A DNA stretch of 38,298 nt from Verrucomicrobiia bacterium (GTDB lineage Bacteria > Verrucomicrobiota > Verrucomicrobiia > Verrucomicrobiales > DEV007): contig JAGROY010000021.1 of NCBI GenBank assembly GCA_020439995.1, forward strand, positions 1 through 38,298, given 5' to 3'. The position numbers and the translations under genes are program-made. Below, one piece after another: positions 11,050 through 19,812 of the stretch. How positions within the stretch are numbered: position 1 is the stretch's first letter; every line of letters begins with the position of its first letter. The notes under the pieces were generated by a model that had not been told where the DNA came from, ran no database searches, and saw nothing but the letters and a program-made list of their open reading frames with translations.

Positions 11050-12282
11050 TTATTTCGTCGGCATTGATGCTTCGGGAATAGTGAAAGCATACACTCGGCC
11101 GTCACTCGCGCCAATTATTAGTGAATCGCGGACCAATGCCGGAGATGATTTGATCTCATCTCCTATTTCGTATCGCCAGGCCTCTTCCCCGGTTTTCTCA
11201 TTCAGGAAGTATAGGATGCCATCGTCCGCACCGAAAATGACGTATCCACCTGCCACGACAGGAGAACTGTCTGAACTGCCCGCCGTTCTAAAATTCCAGA
11301 CTTCCTCGCCAGTCTTGCGATCGATCGCGTAGACCCGCTTCCCCTGCCCTGGCGCGATCACCATAGATTCGGTCACTGCTGGCGATGCATAGTACGGAAA
11401 TGATCGCTCTTCGAATGACCAGATCTTTTTTCCGTCAGCAATACTATAAGCTTCCACACGATTGTCGTAATGAGCGACATAGGCCGTATCATTCTTGATG
11501 ATGATTGAGTTCGAAATGTACGATCCGAGCTCAAATTTGCCGACCTCTTCTCCGGTCTGAGCATTGTTGATGTATATAAAGCCGTCACATCCTCCGAACG
11601 AAATCTTGTCACCCGCCACGGAAGGTGTGCCATTCACGTAATAACCCGTCTCAACACTCCACTGCTCAGTGCCATCACACGCATCGATACAGTAGAGCTT
11701 GTTGTCGTGACTTCCGAACACGGCACAGGGAACATTTCCGTCTGCCGCCTGCCGCGTGAAAGTGTTGATCCCGCCCACGATCTCGCCGAGCGTTTCAAAT
11801 TTCCACGCCTGGGTACCACTCTTCTTCTCATAGGCGTAGACGAAACCATCCGTGCCTCCCACCACCACAAGATCGCCAATGATGCAGGCTGTGCCCTCGA
11901 TCGTTGCATCGATTTTCGCTCGCCAGATTTCGGCCCCGTCTTTGAGTGCCAGGCAGAGAAAATTGCCATCGCCATCTCCGATGAACACGTGTTCGCCGTC
12001 ACTGACTGGCGACGCCAGGATGGGATCCTCCGTCTTGACCTGCCAGCGCAATTCCAGAGGCAGCGTGATTTTTGCATCGACCACCCCCGTCAAATCTGGT
12101 GCCCCACGGAAAACCGTCCAGGCAGGAATTCCCGGTTCCGCCGCTGCTTCCACTGCGGCCTTTTCTCCAGTAAGGTGGTCCGATCCGGTATTCGAACCAG
12201 CGTGGTCTTCGCAGGAGACGCCACTCAAAAAAGTGCCGGAGAGGCAGAGGGCCAGCGGGAAATCTTGCAGGATATTTTTCAT
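11050..12282 (-). CDS. PQQ-type beta-propeller protein, probable lipoprotein
   Basis: A 410-residue protein made almost entirely of repeated four-strand blades with the PQQ-like pattern (WRAKID, WKFETLG, WSVETG, WSFEERS, WNFRTAG, WRYEIGD), about seven blades. The N-terminus from 12282 has a signal peptide ending in GVSC, an imperfect lipobox. The frame is open to 12327, but the added residues would precede the signal. Such propellers act as scaffolds (BamB-like) or dehydrogenases. No catalytic residues of quinoproteins are evident. It lies 32 bp upstream of the radical SAM gene on the same strand, so it may be the first gene of that operon, though its link to the chemistry is only positional. 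Confidence 0.8.
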   Translation of the reverse strand: MKNILQDFPLALCLSGTFLSGVSCEDHAGSNTGSDHLTGEKAAVEAAAEPGIPAWTVFRGAPDLTGVVDAKITLPLELRWQVKTEDPILASPVSDGEHVFIGDGDGNFLCLALKDGAEIWRAKIDATIEGTACIIGDLVVVGGTDGFVYAYEKKSGTQAWKFETLGEIVGGINTFTRQAADGNVPCAVFGSHDNKLYCIDACDGTEQWSVETGYYVNGTPSVAGDKISFGGCDGFIYINNAQTGEEVGKFELGSYISNSIIIKNDTAYVAHYDNRVEAYSIADGKKIWSFEERSFPYYASPAVTESMVIAPGQGKRVYAIDRKTGEEVWNFRTAGSSDSSPVVAGGYVIFGADDGILYFLNEKTGEEAWRYEIGDEIKSSPALVRDSLIIGASDGRVYAFTIPEASMPTK

Positions 12283-12466
12283 TCGCGGAAGGTGGACATG
12301 TTCAGGGTCTGCACTAAAGTTCTGCATTAGTTGTGGAATCCGAACTGTCGGGCAACGTCAGCGTAGATTGGCCGTCAAGTCAACGCAGCTGTGATTGCTT
12401 GTCGATAACGGTGCAATTCCGGCAACTACTACCTCCAACATTGACACGCAACGAACTGCCCTCGCG

Positions 12467-12979
12467 ATGGAACACGATTCCGAAAACATGATCCCAGCAG
12501 AGTTTTATTCCGAGTACGAGGAGAGACCATTTAAATCGTGCACACGGTGTGGCGAGACATTGAAGGACTTCGAAGATGGCTATCAGGTGGGAAAAGTCTA
12601 TCGCCGGGGCGAAACAATTTTTGAATACGCACTCTGCCATCCCTGCCATGTAAAGATGATGGATGAGGTCTCGGCCGAGTCACGGGAACGCCTGGAGAAT
12701 TTCCAAGCCGAGCACCTGCAGCTGAATCTGGGGCGCCAGTTCTGCGCCGTCTGCGGAATCTCGCGAGCTGACATTCCAGATCAGGAATACTCGTTGGCAG
12801 GCATCTTCGAAGGCGTCGCGCTGATTCACTCGCTGACGATTTGCGGCGGCTGCACCGAGCACATGAACTCCCTGCTATCGCAAAAGACGCGGGATGTCTG
12901 GCGCGACTTTATTAACGAGAACTTCCCCGGCGTCCCCGCTGACGCATTGCCCGATCCTAACAAGATTCTGGTGATGTGA
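12467..12979 (+). CDS. Double zinc-ribbon protein of unknown function
   Basis: A soluble 170-residue protein not recognised as a named family. It carries two treble-clef-like or ribbon pairs: CTRCG with CHPCH in the first half, and CAVCG with CGGC in the second. No membrane helix or enzyme motif is visible. The ATG at 12467 is preferred. The frame is open upstream to a TTG at 12395, but the added residues are low in predicted structure. It is convergent with the LutA-like gene (17 bp between stops). The zinc-binding call rests on cysteine spacing only. Confidence 0.7.
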   Translation: MEHDSENMIPAEFYSEYEERPFKSCTRCGETLKDFEDGYQVGKVYRRGETIFEYALCHPCHVKMMDEVSAESRERLENFQAEHLQLNLGRQFCAVCGISRADIPDQEYSLAGIFEGVALIHSLTICGGCTEHMNSLLSQKTRDVWRDFINENFPGVPADALPDPNKILVM

Positions 12980-12996
12980 TCCCTGGCAGTCGATTA

Positions 12997-13788
12997 TCAC
13001 TCTGAGCGGTCAGTTGACGCTGCCGCAGCGTCCCGAAGAATCTGTGATAGATGACGAACCGAAATCGGTCGCTCGCCATGGTTTGCCAGTCCCTTGAGAT
13101 GCATGAGACAGCTCATGTCACCGGAAACGACGAGATCGGGTTGAGCATCGGTGAGGTGTTCAATTTTCAATCGCCCCATGCCCGCAGAGATGTTGGGGAA
13201 AGTTACCGAGAAGGTGCCGCCAAAACCGCAGCATTGCTCCCCCTGCCCAAACTCCACCATTTGGAGTCCGGTGATCGATCCCAGTAAGGTAAGCGCTGCA
13301 GCGCCCGACTGCGTTCCTCTCGTATGACACGATTGGTGAAAGGCCACCTTTTTGTCCAACCGACCGCTCCACGATGTGATTCCCAGCCCGTTCACCAGAA
13401 AATCGGATAGTTCCCATGTTCGCCTTCCCAAGGCCTGTACATCGGCGAGGTCTGGCTCTCCTTCAAATGCCAGCGGAGCACCGTGAAATCCCATGGCCGC
13501 ACATGAACCGGACGGCACCACGACGGGCAATTCCCCGGCAAAGACGCCCAGATTGTGCCTTATCACAGCTCGGGAGGCCTCGAAGTCGCCACCATTGAAC
13601 GGAGGCTGGCCACAACAAGTCTGGTCCTCTGGAAAAGTGACCCGGCACCCCGCTCTCTCCAACACCTCAACGGTAGCCGCTGCGACATCATCGAAGAAGG
13701 CATCGCACAGGCACGTGGCCATCAGCATGACTTTCGTTCCAGCGGGACGGGGAGAATTCGAATTCACTGCAGCAGATCGTGCCATCAT
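12997..13788 (-). CDS. lutA: LutA/YkgE-like CCG-domain protein
   Basis: A 263-residue protein with two copies of the cysteine-rich CCG domain: QTCCGQPPFN near residue 57 and EQCCGFGG near residue 187, each with upstream Cys partners (ATCLCD; HQSCHTRG). This is the architecture of LutA, a subunit of the LutABC L-lactate oxidation system, and of related GlcF/HdrB proteins that hold iron-sulfur centres. No lutB or lutC lies beside it, which is unusual, so the name rests on the family only. Met1 at 13788 is used. Family members often begin near Met21 (MLMATCL). Confidence 0.82.
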   Translation of the reverse strand: MMARSAAVNSNSPRPAGTKVMLMATCLCDAFFDDVAAATVEVLERAGCRVTFPEDQTCCGQPPFNGGDFEASRAVIRHNLGVFAGELPVVVPSGSCAAMGFHGAPLAFEGEPDLADVQALGRRTWELSDFLVNGLGITSWSGRLDKKVAFHQSCHTRGTQSGAAALTLLGSITGLQMVEFGQGEQCCGFGGTFSVTFPNISAGMGRLKIEHLTDAQPDLVVSGDMSCLMHLKGLANHGERPISVRHLSQILRDAAAASTDRSE

Positions 13789-13977
13789 CAGACACCACTC
13801 TAAAGAATCATTGAGGCAGCCGAAAGGTCGAAATTTAAATTAAGTTGCAGATGAATTCGGACACATCCCTGGCACGTCACTAGACAAATCCCGTTACAGC
13901 ATTCGCTCCATCAAAAAGTGAAAGCGATAGCGCCATTGATGCGCACACCATCGTAACCATTGAGACACTTCAGACCA

Positions 13978-14982
13978 ATGAATTCCTACTCCAAAATTTG
14001 CAGGTGGAGCATCTGCCTTGCCCTGGCATGCGCACTTTGCTGGACCCTCATCCCGGAAACTTCGGCGAAAACTGACTACATTGAGGAATTGCGCGAGCGC
14101 CAGGCGCAGGTGCAGATGGTAGCGAAAGAAGCGATGCCTGCTGTCGTCGCACTGACCGACACAGGGATGACAGGTGCTGGCAGCGGCGTGATTGTGAGTG
14201 CCGACGGGCTCATCATGACCGCCAGCCACGTACTCGACGCACTGCCGGATTCGTTTGTCGTTACCCTGATCGATGGAACCGAATTGAGTGCTCAAAAACT
14301 GGGCGCTAGCCGCACCTACGACGCCGCCCTGGCACAGATCACCGACCCGGGCACTTACCCGTTTGTTCCACTGGCAAAGTCAGTCGACGTTGGTGACTGG
14401 TGCATCGCCATCGGCCATCACGGTGGACCGCAGGCAGACAGAACGCCTCCAGTCCGACTAGGCAAAGTATGGGCAAAGGGTCGGCGATCCGGCTTCCTCA
14501 CCACCGATTGTCTGCTTTCCGGCGGTGACTCCGGTGGCCCCCTGTTCAACCTTCAGGGCGAAGTTATTGGCATCCACTCGTCAATCAGCGCCAACGCCAG
14601 CGAAAATCGGCACGCTCCTGTGACCGCCTTCCACGACGGCTGGGATCGCATGAAACGTGGTGAGACATGGGGAAAGCTCGGTGCCGCTGCCATTCTCGAA
14701 GATTCACTGCCGTGGGCACCCCGTGGCCGTGGCGCAATGCTAGGAGTGCAACTTGCCGGGAACTCCCCGACGGTCATGGACGTCCTGCCTGGAACCGCAG
14801 CGGAGCAGGCAGGAATCCAGCCTGGCGACGTCATCGCAATGCTTGAGGAGACACCGATCGACACGACGTTGCAACTTCAGCAGGAGGTAGCGACGAGAAA
14901 GCCCGGCGACAAAGTCAAAGTTGCAGTCGAACGAAACGGAAAAACTCTTACGCTCGATGTCACTCTTGGAGGACAGAGCTGA
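13978..14982 (+). CDS. HtrA/Deg-like serine protease with PDZ domain
   Basis: A 334-residue exported protease. The ATG at 13978 gives a clean signal peptide (residues 1-30, ending ETSA); a TTG at 13960 is the alternative. The trypsin-like domain shows the full triad: His84 in TASHVLD, Asp115 in TYDAALAQI, Ser185 in GGDSGGPLF. One PDZ domain follows (about 242-332, with GTAAEQAGIQPGDVI). HtrA proteins degrade or refold damaged envelope proteins. It lies 48 bp upstream of a degenerate relative on the same strand, so the two are probably co-expressed and may act together. Confidence 0.88.
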   Translation: MNSYSKICRWSICLALACALCWTLIPETSAKTDYIEELRERQAQVQMVAKEAMPAVVALTDTGMTGAGSGVIVSADGLIMTASHVLDALPDSFVVTLIDGTELSAQKLGASRTYDAALAQITDPGTYPFVPLAKSVDVGDWCIAIGHHGGPQADRTPPVRLGKVWAKGRRSGFLTTDCLLSGGDSGGPLFNLQGEVIGIHSSISANASENRHAPVTAFHDGWDRMKRGETWGKLGAAAILEDSLPWAPRGRGAMLGVQLAGNSPTVMDVLPGTAAEQAGIQPGDVIAMLEETPIDTTLQLQQEVATRKPGDKVKVAVERNGKTLTLDVTLGGQS

Positions 14983-15030
14983 CCTCTGGAAACACGGTGA
15001 ACACCATCTAGATTATCCGCTAACATTCCT

Positions 15031-16623
15031 ATGAAAATGAAATCGTTTAACAAGAGCTCATGGGTAAGCACACTCGGCTGCGCCGCCGGCTTAACGTTCG
15101 CCTTTAGCGGCCAGCTTTCCGCGCAGAATCCTTTCGGGCTTGACATTGATAAGGCTTTTGAACGGCAGATGGAACAGTTGTCGCGGCTACTGCCGAACGA
15201 TCCGGCTGCAAAAGAGCAGTTCGACAAAGCCCTGGCCGAAATGAAAAAAGCATTTCAGGACGGCTCTCCGGGGAGTTCTGAGCCACAGACTTTCGAATTC
15301 CGCTGGGAGAGCGATGAGCCTGGCGACCTGAGTGAGCTCCAGATGGAATTCGAGCGCATGGGCGGGGCGGGTGGCATATCTGGCAGAGACCTGTTCGAGG
15401 AGTTTTTCGGCAGCGCCCCCTTCGGAAATGGACTGTCTCCTCAGAGACTGCGGGGAATGCACGGTTTTCCGATGGAGAACCTGCTCGACATGGAGCCCCC
15501 GGCACCTCCAGAACAATCAAAGAACCATCCAGATGAGCTGAAGAAGTTCGAATCGGTCGTTGAACCCGCGCGTCCAAGCACCGCGAGGATACTTCGCGGA
15601 GGAAACCAGCTCGCTTTGGCCACGATTGTCACCGAAGACGGCTACGCATTGACGAAGCGGAGTGAGCTTGGCCGTGCTCCCGGCGGGTTCGACGCACAAC
15701 TCGCCAATGGCAACACCGTTGGAGCACGATTTGTGGAATCCGTCGATGACTACGACCTTGCCGTGCTCAAGCTGGACGCGAAGGGCCTGACCGCCGCTCA
15801 GTTTACCGACTCGGCCGTGCTACCGCTAGGCAGCTTCCTCGTAGCTCCGGATGTGACGGTTGAGCCAGCAGCTGCAGGCGTTCTCAGCGTTCAAGCACGG
15901 AACCTCTCGCCTAAATCAAAAGGCTACCTCGGGATCGCCGTGGCACCGGGCAAAGCAGGTGTCGTTGTCAAAGAAGTCACTCCTGATTCCGCCGCAGCTG
16001 CAGCAGGGATTCAGCCAAATGATATCATCACCGAGATCGATGGCAGAGCGGTTGCATCTCCGCCCCAGTTGATCAAACTCGTTTCTGGACAGGAACCGGA
16101 TGCGATCGTCGAGATCGACTACATTCGTAACGGCCGTCCGGCAAAGGCATCAGCGAAGCTGCAAAGTCGCGCAGAACTTATCCGCTTGGGAATCCCCACA
16201 GATCGCAGCGCTTTCGATCTGACCAGCCGGATGGGTGCTGACATCAGTCGGCAGAATGACGGCTACCCCAGCGCCATCCAGCATGACCTGCCGCTCGACT
16301 CGAACCAAATGGGCGGCCCTCTGGTAGATTTGGACGGCAATATTGTTGGAATCAACATCGCCCGTTCTGGCCGCGTCAGCACCTATGCCCTGCCAGCTTC
16401 CGAGCTGAATAAGATACTTGAATCACTTAAGCTTGAAGAACGATCTGGAGAAGATGGCGAGGAAAACAATCGCCTGCCCGAGGTTGTTGAACCTGAAAGC
16501 ACCAGCGCCCTTCGCGAAGAGGTGGAGCGTGCAGAACGGGCGATCGAAGAAGCTCGTGCAGCGCTTCGGGCTGCGGAAGAAGGAGCGAGAGCAGCAAGAG
16601 AGGCGTTGAAAAGGCAACGGTAG
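15031..16623 (+). CDS. Inactive HtrA-like protein with PDZ inside the protease fold
   Basis: A 530-residue exported protein with a signal peptide ending QLSAQ. Residues about 183-280 match the first half of an HtrA barrel and keep the Asp region (DDYDLAVLKLD, Asp242), but the histidine segment reads YALTKRSEL with no His. A PDZ domain follows at 297-378 (SKGYLGIAV; AAAGIQPNDIITEIDG). After it, QMGGPLVDLDGNIVGINIA at 426-444 matches the second half of the barrel, where the nucleophile serine is Met427. So the protease fold is split by the PDZ and lacks both catalytic residues. The C-terminal 50 residues form an Ala/Glu/Arg-rich coiled coil. Likely a binding or chaperone partner of the active protease upstream. 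Confidence 0.82.
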   Translation: MKMKSFNKSSWVSTLGCAAGLTFAFSGQLSAQNPFGLDIDKAFERQMEQLSRLLPNDPAAKEQFDKALAEMKKAFQDGSPGSSEPQTFEFRWESDEPGDLSELQMEFERMGGAGGISGRDLFEEFFGSAPFGNGLSPQRLRGMHGFPMENLLDMEPPAPPEQSKNHPDELKKFESVVEPARPSTARILRGGNQLALATIVTEDGYALTKRSELGRAPGGFDAQLANGNTVGARFVESVDDYDLAVLKLDAKGLTAAQFTDSAVLPLGSFLVAPDVTVEPAAAGVLSVQARNLSPKSKGYLGIAVAPGKAGVVVKEVTPDSAAAAAGIQPNDIITEIDGRAVASPPQLIKLVSGQEPDAIVEIDYIRNGRPAKASAKLQSRAELIRLGIPTDRSAFDLTSRMGADISRQNDGYPSAIQHDLPLDSNQMGGPLVDLDGNIVGINIARSGRVSTYALPASELNKILESLKLEERSGEDGEENNRLPEVVEPESTSALREEVERAERAIEEARAALRAAEEGARAAREALKRQR

Positions 16624-16991
16624 ACATTTTTTCTATCGCTCACCCAAAAAAATCCCTCTGCGAGACATTGCGGCATATTGCGTGCAACCATTTGACCCGA
16701 AGCCTTTCCGATCGGCAATCATCCCGGGAGTCGATCTACATTAGTCAGATCAACACGCAGATTTTAATGCGAAGGTTTTTGGATTTGATTGTGGGCGAGA
16801 TGAAGCGGTTCGCGGAGAAGCGCTTACATTTGGATACTCCAGTGGGCGACGCCTTCAATCCCGGCAGTTTTTTCAACGTCGGAAACCCGGAATTTGCCGA
16901 CTGGTGAGGCTTACCGTCTCTCAATTGAGCGTGATTAAGGTCAAGCTCCTTTCGGAGTTGCGGATGATGGAATCGATTGCCTTGGTTAGAA
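16624..16991. other. Intergenic region between convergent genes
   Basis: This 368-bp stretch separates the PDZ protein gene from the convergent lptD. No RNA gene or strong terminator is visible. A small hairpin with arms CTCC/GGAG around TTTC lies near 16945-16960. The only protein-like frame is the short one listed at 16767-16907. Confidence 0.5.
16767..16907 (+). CDS. Possible 46-residue small protein
   Basis: A short frame opens at ATG 16767 with a plausible amphipathic start (MRRFLDLIVGEMKRFAEKR) and ends in NPEFADW. Third-position GC is fairly high, like the neighbours. There is no convincing ribosome binding site and no known family, and it could be a remnant or chance. It is recorded because it is the only protein-like frame in this gap. 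Confidence 0.22.
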   Translation: MRRFLDLIVGEMKRFAEKRLHLDTPVGDAFNPGSFFNVGNPEFADW

Positions 16992-19433
16992 TCAATTGCC
17001 AGGATTTGGATCGACGTCGAGTGGGATGGAGAGTTGCGGGAAGTCTTTCAGTGTCAGCATGAAGAACAGCCCGTAGTCTTGTTCGCCTCGCCGGTTATCA
17101 CGAATGACACCTCCGAATGAACTCGACCAACTATTCATGTCGCGATGCAGGCTGTACTGTTGAGTTTCGAGCGTTCCATCCTCAGCCTCGTAGCGCTGAT
17201 ACATGCTGACCCCCCAGTTGTCGTTAACGCGGAGGTAGGCCCGAACATCGATGAGGTCACTGTCCTCAAAGAACGGATGATCCTTGAGGAATCGGTTGCC
17301 GATCGAAAACTCGAAATTGCTGGAAGGCATCCACGTCAGGCGGGTATTCGACTCCGTGAAACTTTCGTCGCCTCCAGCTACCGGCAATTGAGCCCCCATA
17401 TCCAATCTCAACCAGGGAAGTGGATTCCACTGAATGTTATTGTGGAGGTTGGAGAAGTCTCGATCGTATTCTGGATCTTCGATGAAGGTGTCGATCCACG
17501 TGTTCATCGCCAGCCATGGATATGCGTTCTCGTTCCGCTTCGTATAGAGGCGGTTATACATCCCCGTACGAAGCACCGTCCAGCTGTTCAAATCATCGAT
17601 GGCAGTGAACTCCGGTACATCGAGCGGCCGTGGGCGGGTCGATGGAACGAGACGATCGATTCCCTTGAAGTTGCCCATCTCCTCTCTATCAGTGAAAGAG
17701 AATTGCGCGTAGGGCTGCCACACGTGTTTCATTTGTTCCACTCCAAGGCTGGGGATGTTGACGCCCGGGTAGTCTTTTGAAAACTTCCCTGATGCCTCGA
17801 GGCCCGCGTGGACAATCGCACTTCCATCAGTATCCGGCTGAGGGCCATCGATATTGGAATAGGCCACATATCCCGCGCCCACCTTAGGAGTCAATGACAG
17901 CCAACCACCATAAGTGCGGGGCATGGAAAGCTCGTGATAGGACTGGAATCGGGTAAAGCCAGTGTCCGCAAGGATCGAATTCAGACCATCCAGCATGTCG
18001 GTGGTCGCTTGCACATCGATGAGCAAGTCTGAGTTGGGATCAGCTGCTTCTCGAAGGTCGCCTTCCAGCTTTTTCACACGCCTGCGGCTGTCGCGCTCGT
18101 AGGCATCGGCGAGGGATTCTGAGTAGATACCCAAGCTATTCGTGCCGGTGTAGAACACACCCGAGTTCCAAAGCGGATGGCGGACGAAATCGAGAGCCAC
18201 CTCCGGGCTGCGGGTGTCCGTCTGGAAGAAATCATTTACATCGAAGCGCCCCATGATGCTCAGCTCAGCATTTTTGAACTGCTTGACCACGTTGACAATG
18301 TTGTCGGGCTGCGGGTCGATGAGGAATTCACCGGGGAAGAAATCCTGGTAGAAGAATTCGTCGCTCAGTTTATTCATGTCGATATCGACGTAGAACGTGC
18401 TTTCCTCTGGGCCTGGAAGGTAGATCCGGTGCTGCAGATTGATCCGGTAGCGCCCGTCTTCCACGTCACTGCGATCTTCCGAAGTACCACGGATCGTGCG
18501 CATCGGATCGGAATCCTGCGCATAATAGGCCTGAAACTTTCCGATGTTCGGATTGCTCCGGAATCGGCGTGAAGTGAGGTCGATACCACCTGCTACACCG
18601 CGCTCAGTACGCAGATCCAAGTGGTAGGTCAAAATACTGTGATCCCCGAGGAGCTGGCCGTACTGGTTGTTCAGAAATGCCCCCCAATTACTGCGATAAC
18701 CAGGAGTGAAACGATACCCCAACTCCTCATCAAATGCCTGCGTGATTCGAGGGAAGTAAAAGACCGGAACGTCGCCGACGTAGGCCTTCACGTGCTTCAT
18801 TACGACGCGGTCGTCGGGGTAAATCTGCATCTCCCGAGCACTAAAATGGTAGTCGTAGTCTGCGTTGTCGTGAGTGGTAAACGTCGCATCCCGCAGATTG
18901 ATGACCGAAATGTCCTTGGTCGCCGTGTCGAAATCTCCCGCTTCAAAGAAAATAGGTTCAATCGTGCTCCGAAGCTTGGCGGCATCGATTTCCCCGGTTT
19001 GAGTGTCGTACACCGCCGAGTCGCCCCGGTAAACGAAGCCATCGTCTTTGTAAATGGAGACGTCGCCGTCCGCGTAAAGCTTCTTTTCTACAGAATCAAA
19101 CCTGATCTTGTCGGCAAATATCTCGGCGAGCGTCGATCTGATATGAACATTGCCACTCAGGGTCACATTCCCGGTAGTGGAATCGAAATCAGTGCCACCG
19201 TCGTGTTCGATTTTTTCCAAGCCGAATTTCTCCTGAATCGAAGAAAATCGCTCAAAAGCACCAAATTCGTCCTGGGAAGCTGCCACGGCGTCCTGAACCT
19301 GATTACCGGCTGAGCTGCCGAACTGGTTCTCAAACTGGGACATCTCATCCCCTAGTTGTGCGAACACAGGCGTCACTGGCCCTACGGTCAGGGCCAGCAG
19401 TGAAAGCCATCTCTGGAAGGTTTTTTTTGTCAA
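16992..19433 (-). CDS. lptD: LptD-like LPS-assembly outer-membrane protein
   Basis: An 813-residue protein with a signal peptide (1-25, cleaved after VFA), an OstA/LptD N-terminal beta-taco repeat (about 75-200; GNVTLSGNVHIR and LYADGDVSIYKDDG), and a long aromatic-rich C-terminal barrel starting around FYFPRITQA. LptD with LptE inserts lipopolysaccharide into the outer leaflet. The whole sequence has no cysteine, so the disulfides essential in E. coli LptD cannot form. The start is TTG at 19433, the only one giving a complete signal. Codons 2-5 contain a run of eight A. A promoter is visible at 19483-19511. It is the only gene in its transcription unit here. Confidence 0.85.
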   Translation of the reverse strand: MTKKTFQRWLSLLALTVGPVTPVFAQLGDEMSQFENQFGSSAGNQVQDAVAASQDEFGAFERFSSIQEKFGLEKIEHDGGTDFDSTTGNVTLSGNVHIRSTLAEIFADKIRFDSVEKKLYADGDVSIYKDDGFVYRGDSAVYDTQTGEIDAAKLRSTIEPIFFEAGDFDTATKDISVINLRDATFTTHDNADYDYHFSAREMQIYPDDRVVMKHVKAYVGDVPVFYFPRITQAFDEELGYRFTPGYRSNWGAFLNNQYGQLLGDHSILTYHLDLRTERGVAGGIDLTSRRFRSNPNIGKFQAYYAQDSDPMRTIRGTSEDRSDVEDGRYRINLQHRIYLPGPEESTFYVDIDMNKLSDEFFYQDFFPGEFLIDPQPDNIVNVVKQFKNAELSIMGRFDVNDFFQTDTRSPEVALDFVRHPLWNSGVFYTGTNSLGIYSESLADAYERDSRRRVKKLEGDLREAADPNSDLLIDVQATTDMLDGLNSILADTGFTRFQSYHELSMPRTYGGWLSLTPKVGAGYVAYSNIDGPQPDTDGSAIVHAGLEASGKFSKDYPGVNIPSLGVEQMKHVWQPYAQFSFTDREEMGNFKGIDRLVPSTRPRPLDVPEFTAIDDLNSWTVLRTGMYNRLYTKRNENAYPWLAMNTWIDTFIEDPEYDRDFSNLHNNIQWNPLPWLRLDMGAQLPVAGGDESFTESNTRLTWMPSSNFEFSIGNRFLKDHPFFEDSDLIDVRAYLRVNDNWGVSMYQRYEAEDGTLETQQYSLHRDMNSWSSSFGGVIRDNRRGEQDYGLFFMLTLKDFPQLSIPLDVDPNPGN

Positions 19434-19482
19434 AACTCGGCTGTAACGTGTTGAAATTGAACAGAGCGCGATTTAATAAATC

Positions 19483-19511
19483 ATTATTCAACGATCTGAA
19501 TAATTAATCAA
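19483..19511 (-). promoter_or_regulatory. Candidate sigma70-type promoter of lptD with overlapping palindrome
   Basis: On the minus strand TTGATT (19506-19511) is followed after exactly 17 nt by AATAAT (19483-19488), a good -35/-10 pair about 50 nt upstream of the lptD start. A perfect inverted repeat, ATTATTCA then TGAATAAT with a 6-nt spacer (19483-19504), covers the -10 and the spacer, as an operator would. Confidence 0.55.
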
Positions 19512-19757
19512 TATTAAAAAGTTGCGACTCAATTCTGGTGAGAGTGTAGCAAAAGAGTTGCACCATTGTAAGGATAAAACGCGGAAAACGCCTCAAACCA
19601 CGTTTTTCACTGTTTTGGCGAGATCGCAATCGAAACCCGCACTCAGCGAGCCGATTGTCGAATGCTCTCGTGGAATGCCTCGGGGTGCCCCCCTTTGGGC
19701 TGTTCCTTTTCTTTTTTCGAACCGGCAGAACCATTCTGTTCATCCCCCGAGACCCGC

Positions 19758-19786
19758 TTGACATGTTGGGAATTTATCGGGTTAGT
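19758..19786 (+). promoter_or_regulatory. Candidate promoter of the zinc-ribbon/tgt cluster
   Basis: A perfect TTGACA at 19758-19763 is followed after 17 nt by GTTAGT (19781-19786), a weak -10, 26 nt before the ATG at 19813. The -35 match and spacing are good; the -10 is poor. Confidence 0.35.
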
Positions 19787-19812
19787 CTTGCATTTTTTCT
19801 GGAAAGCAATTC

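Larger units (their letters stand above)
19434..19812. other. Divergent regulatory region between lptD and the zinc-ribbon genes
   Basis: A 379-bp gap without a convincing gene; short frames lack protein-like composition. It is AT-rich near lptD (19470-19520). It contains the lptD promoter and overlapping palindrome, and on the plus strand a candidate promoter at 19758-19786. Nothing else is seen in the middle section. Confidence 0.6.

Noticed and set aside
17145..17780. 211-codon plus-strand frame within lptD
   Set aside because: Antisense shadow of a well-supported barrel protein.
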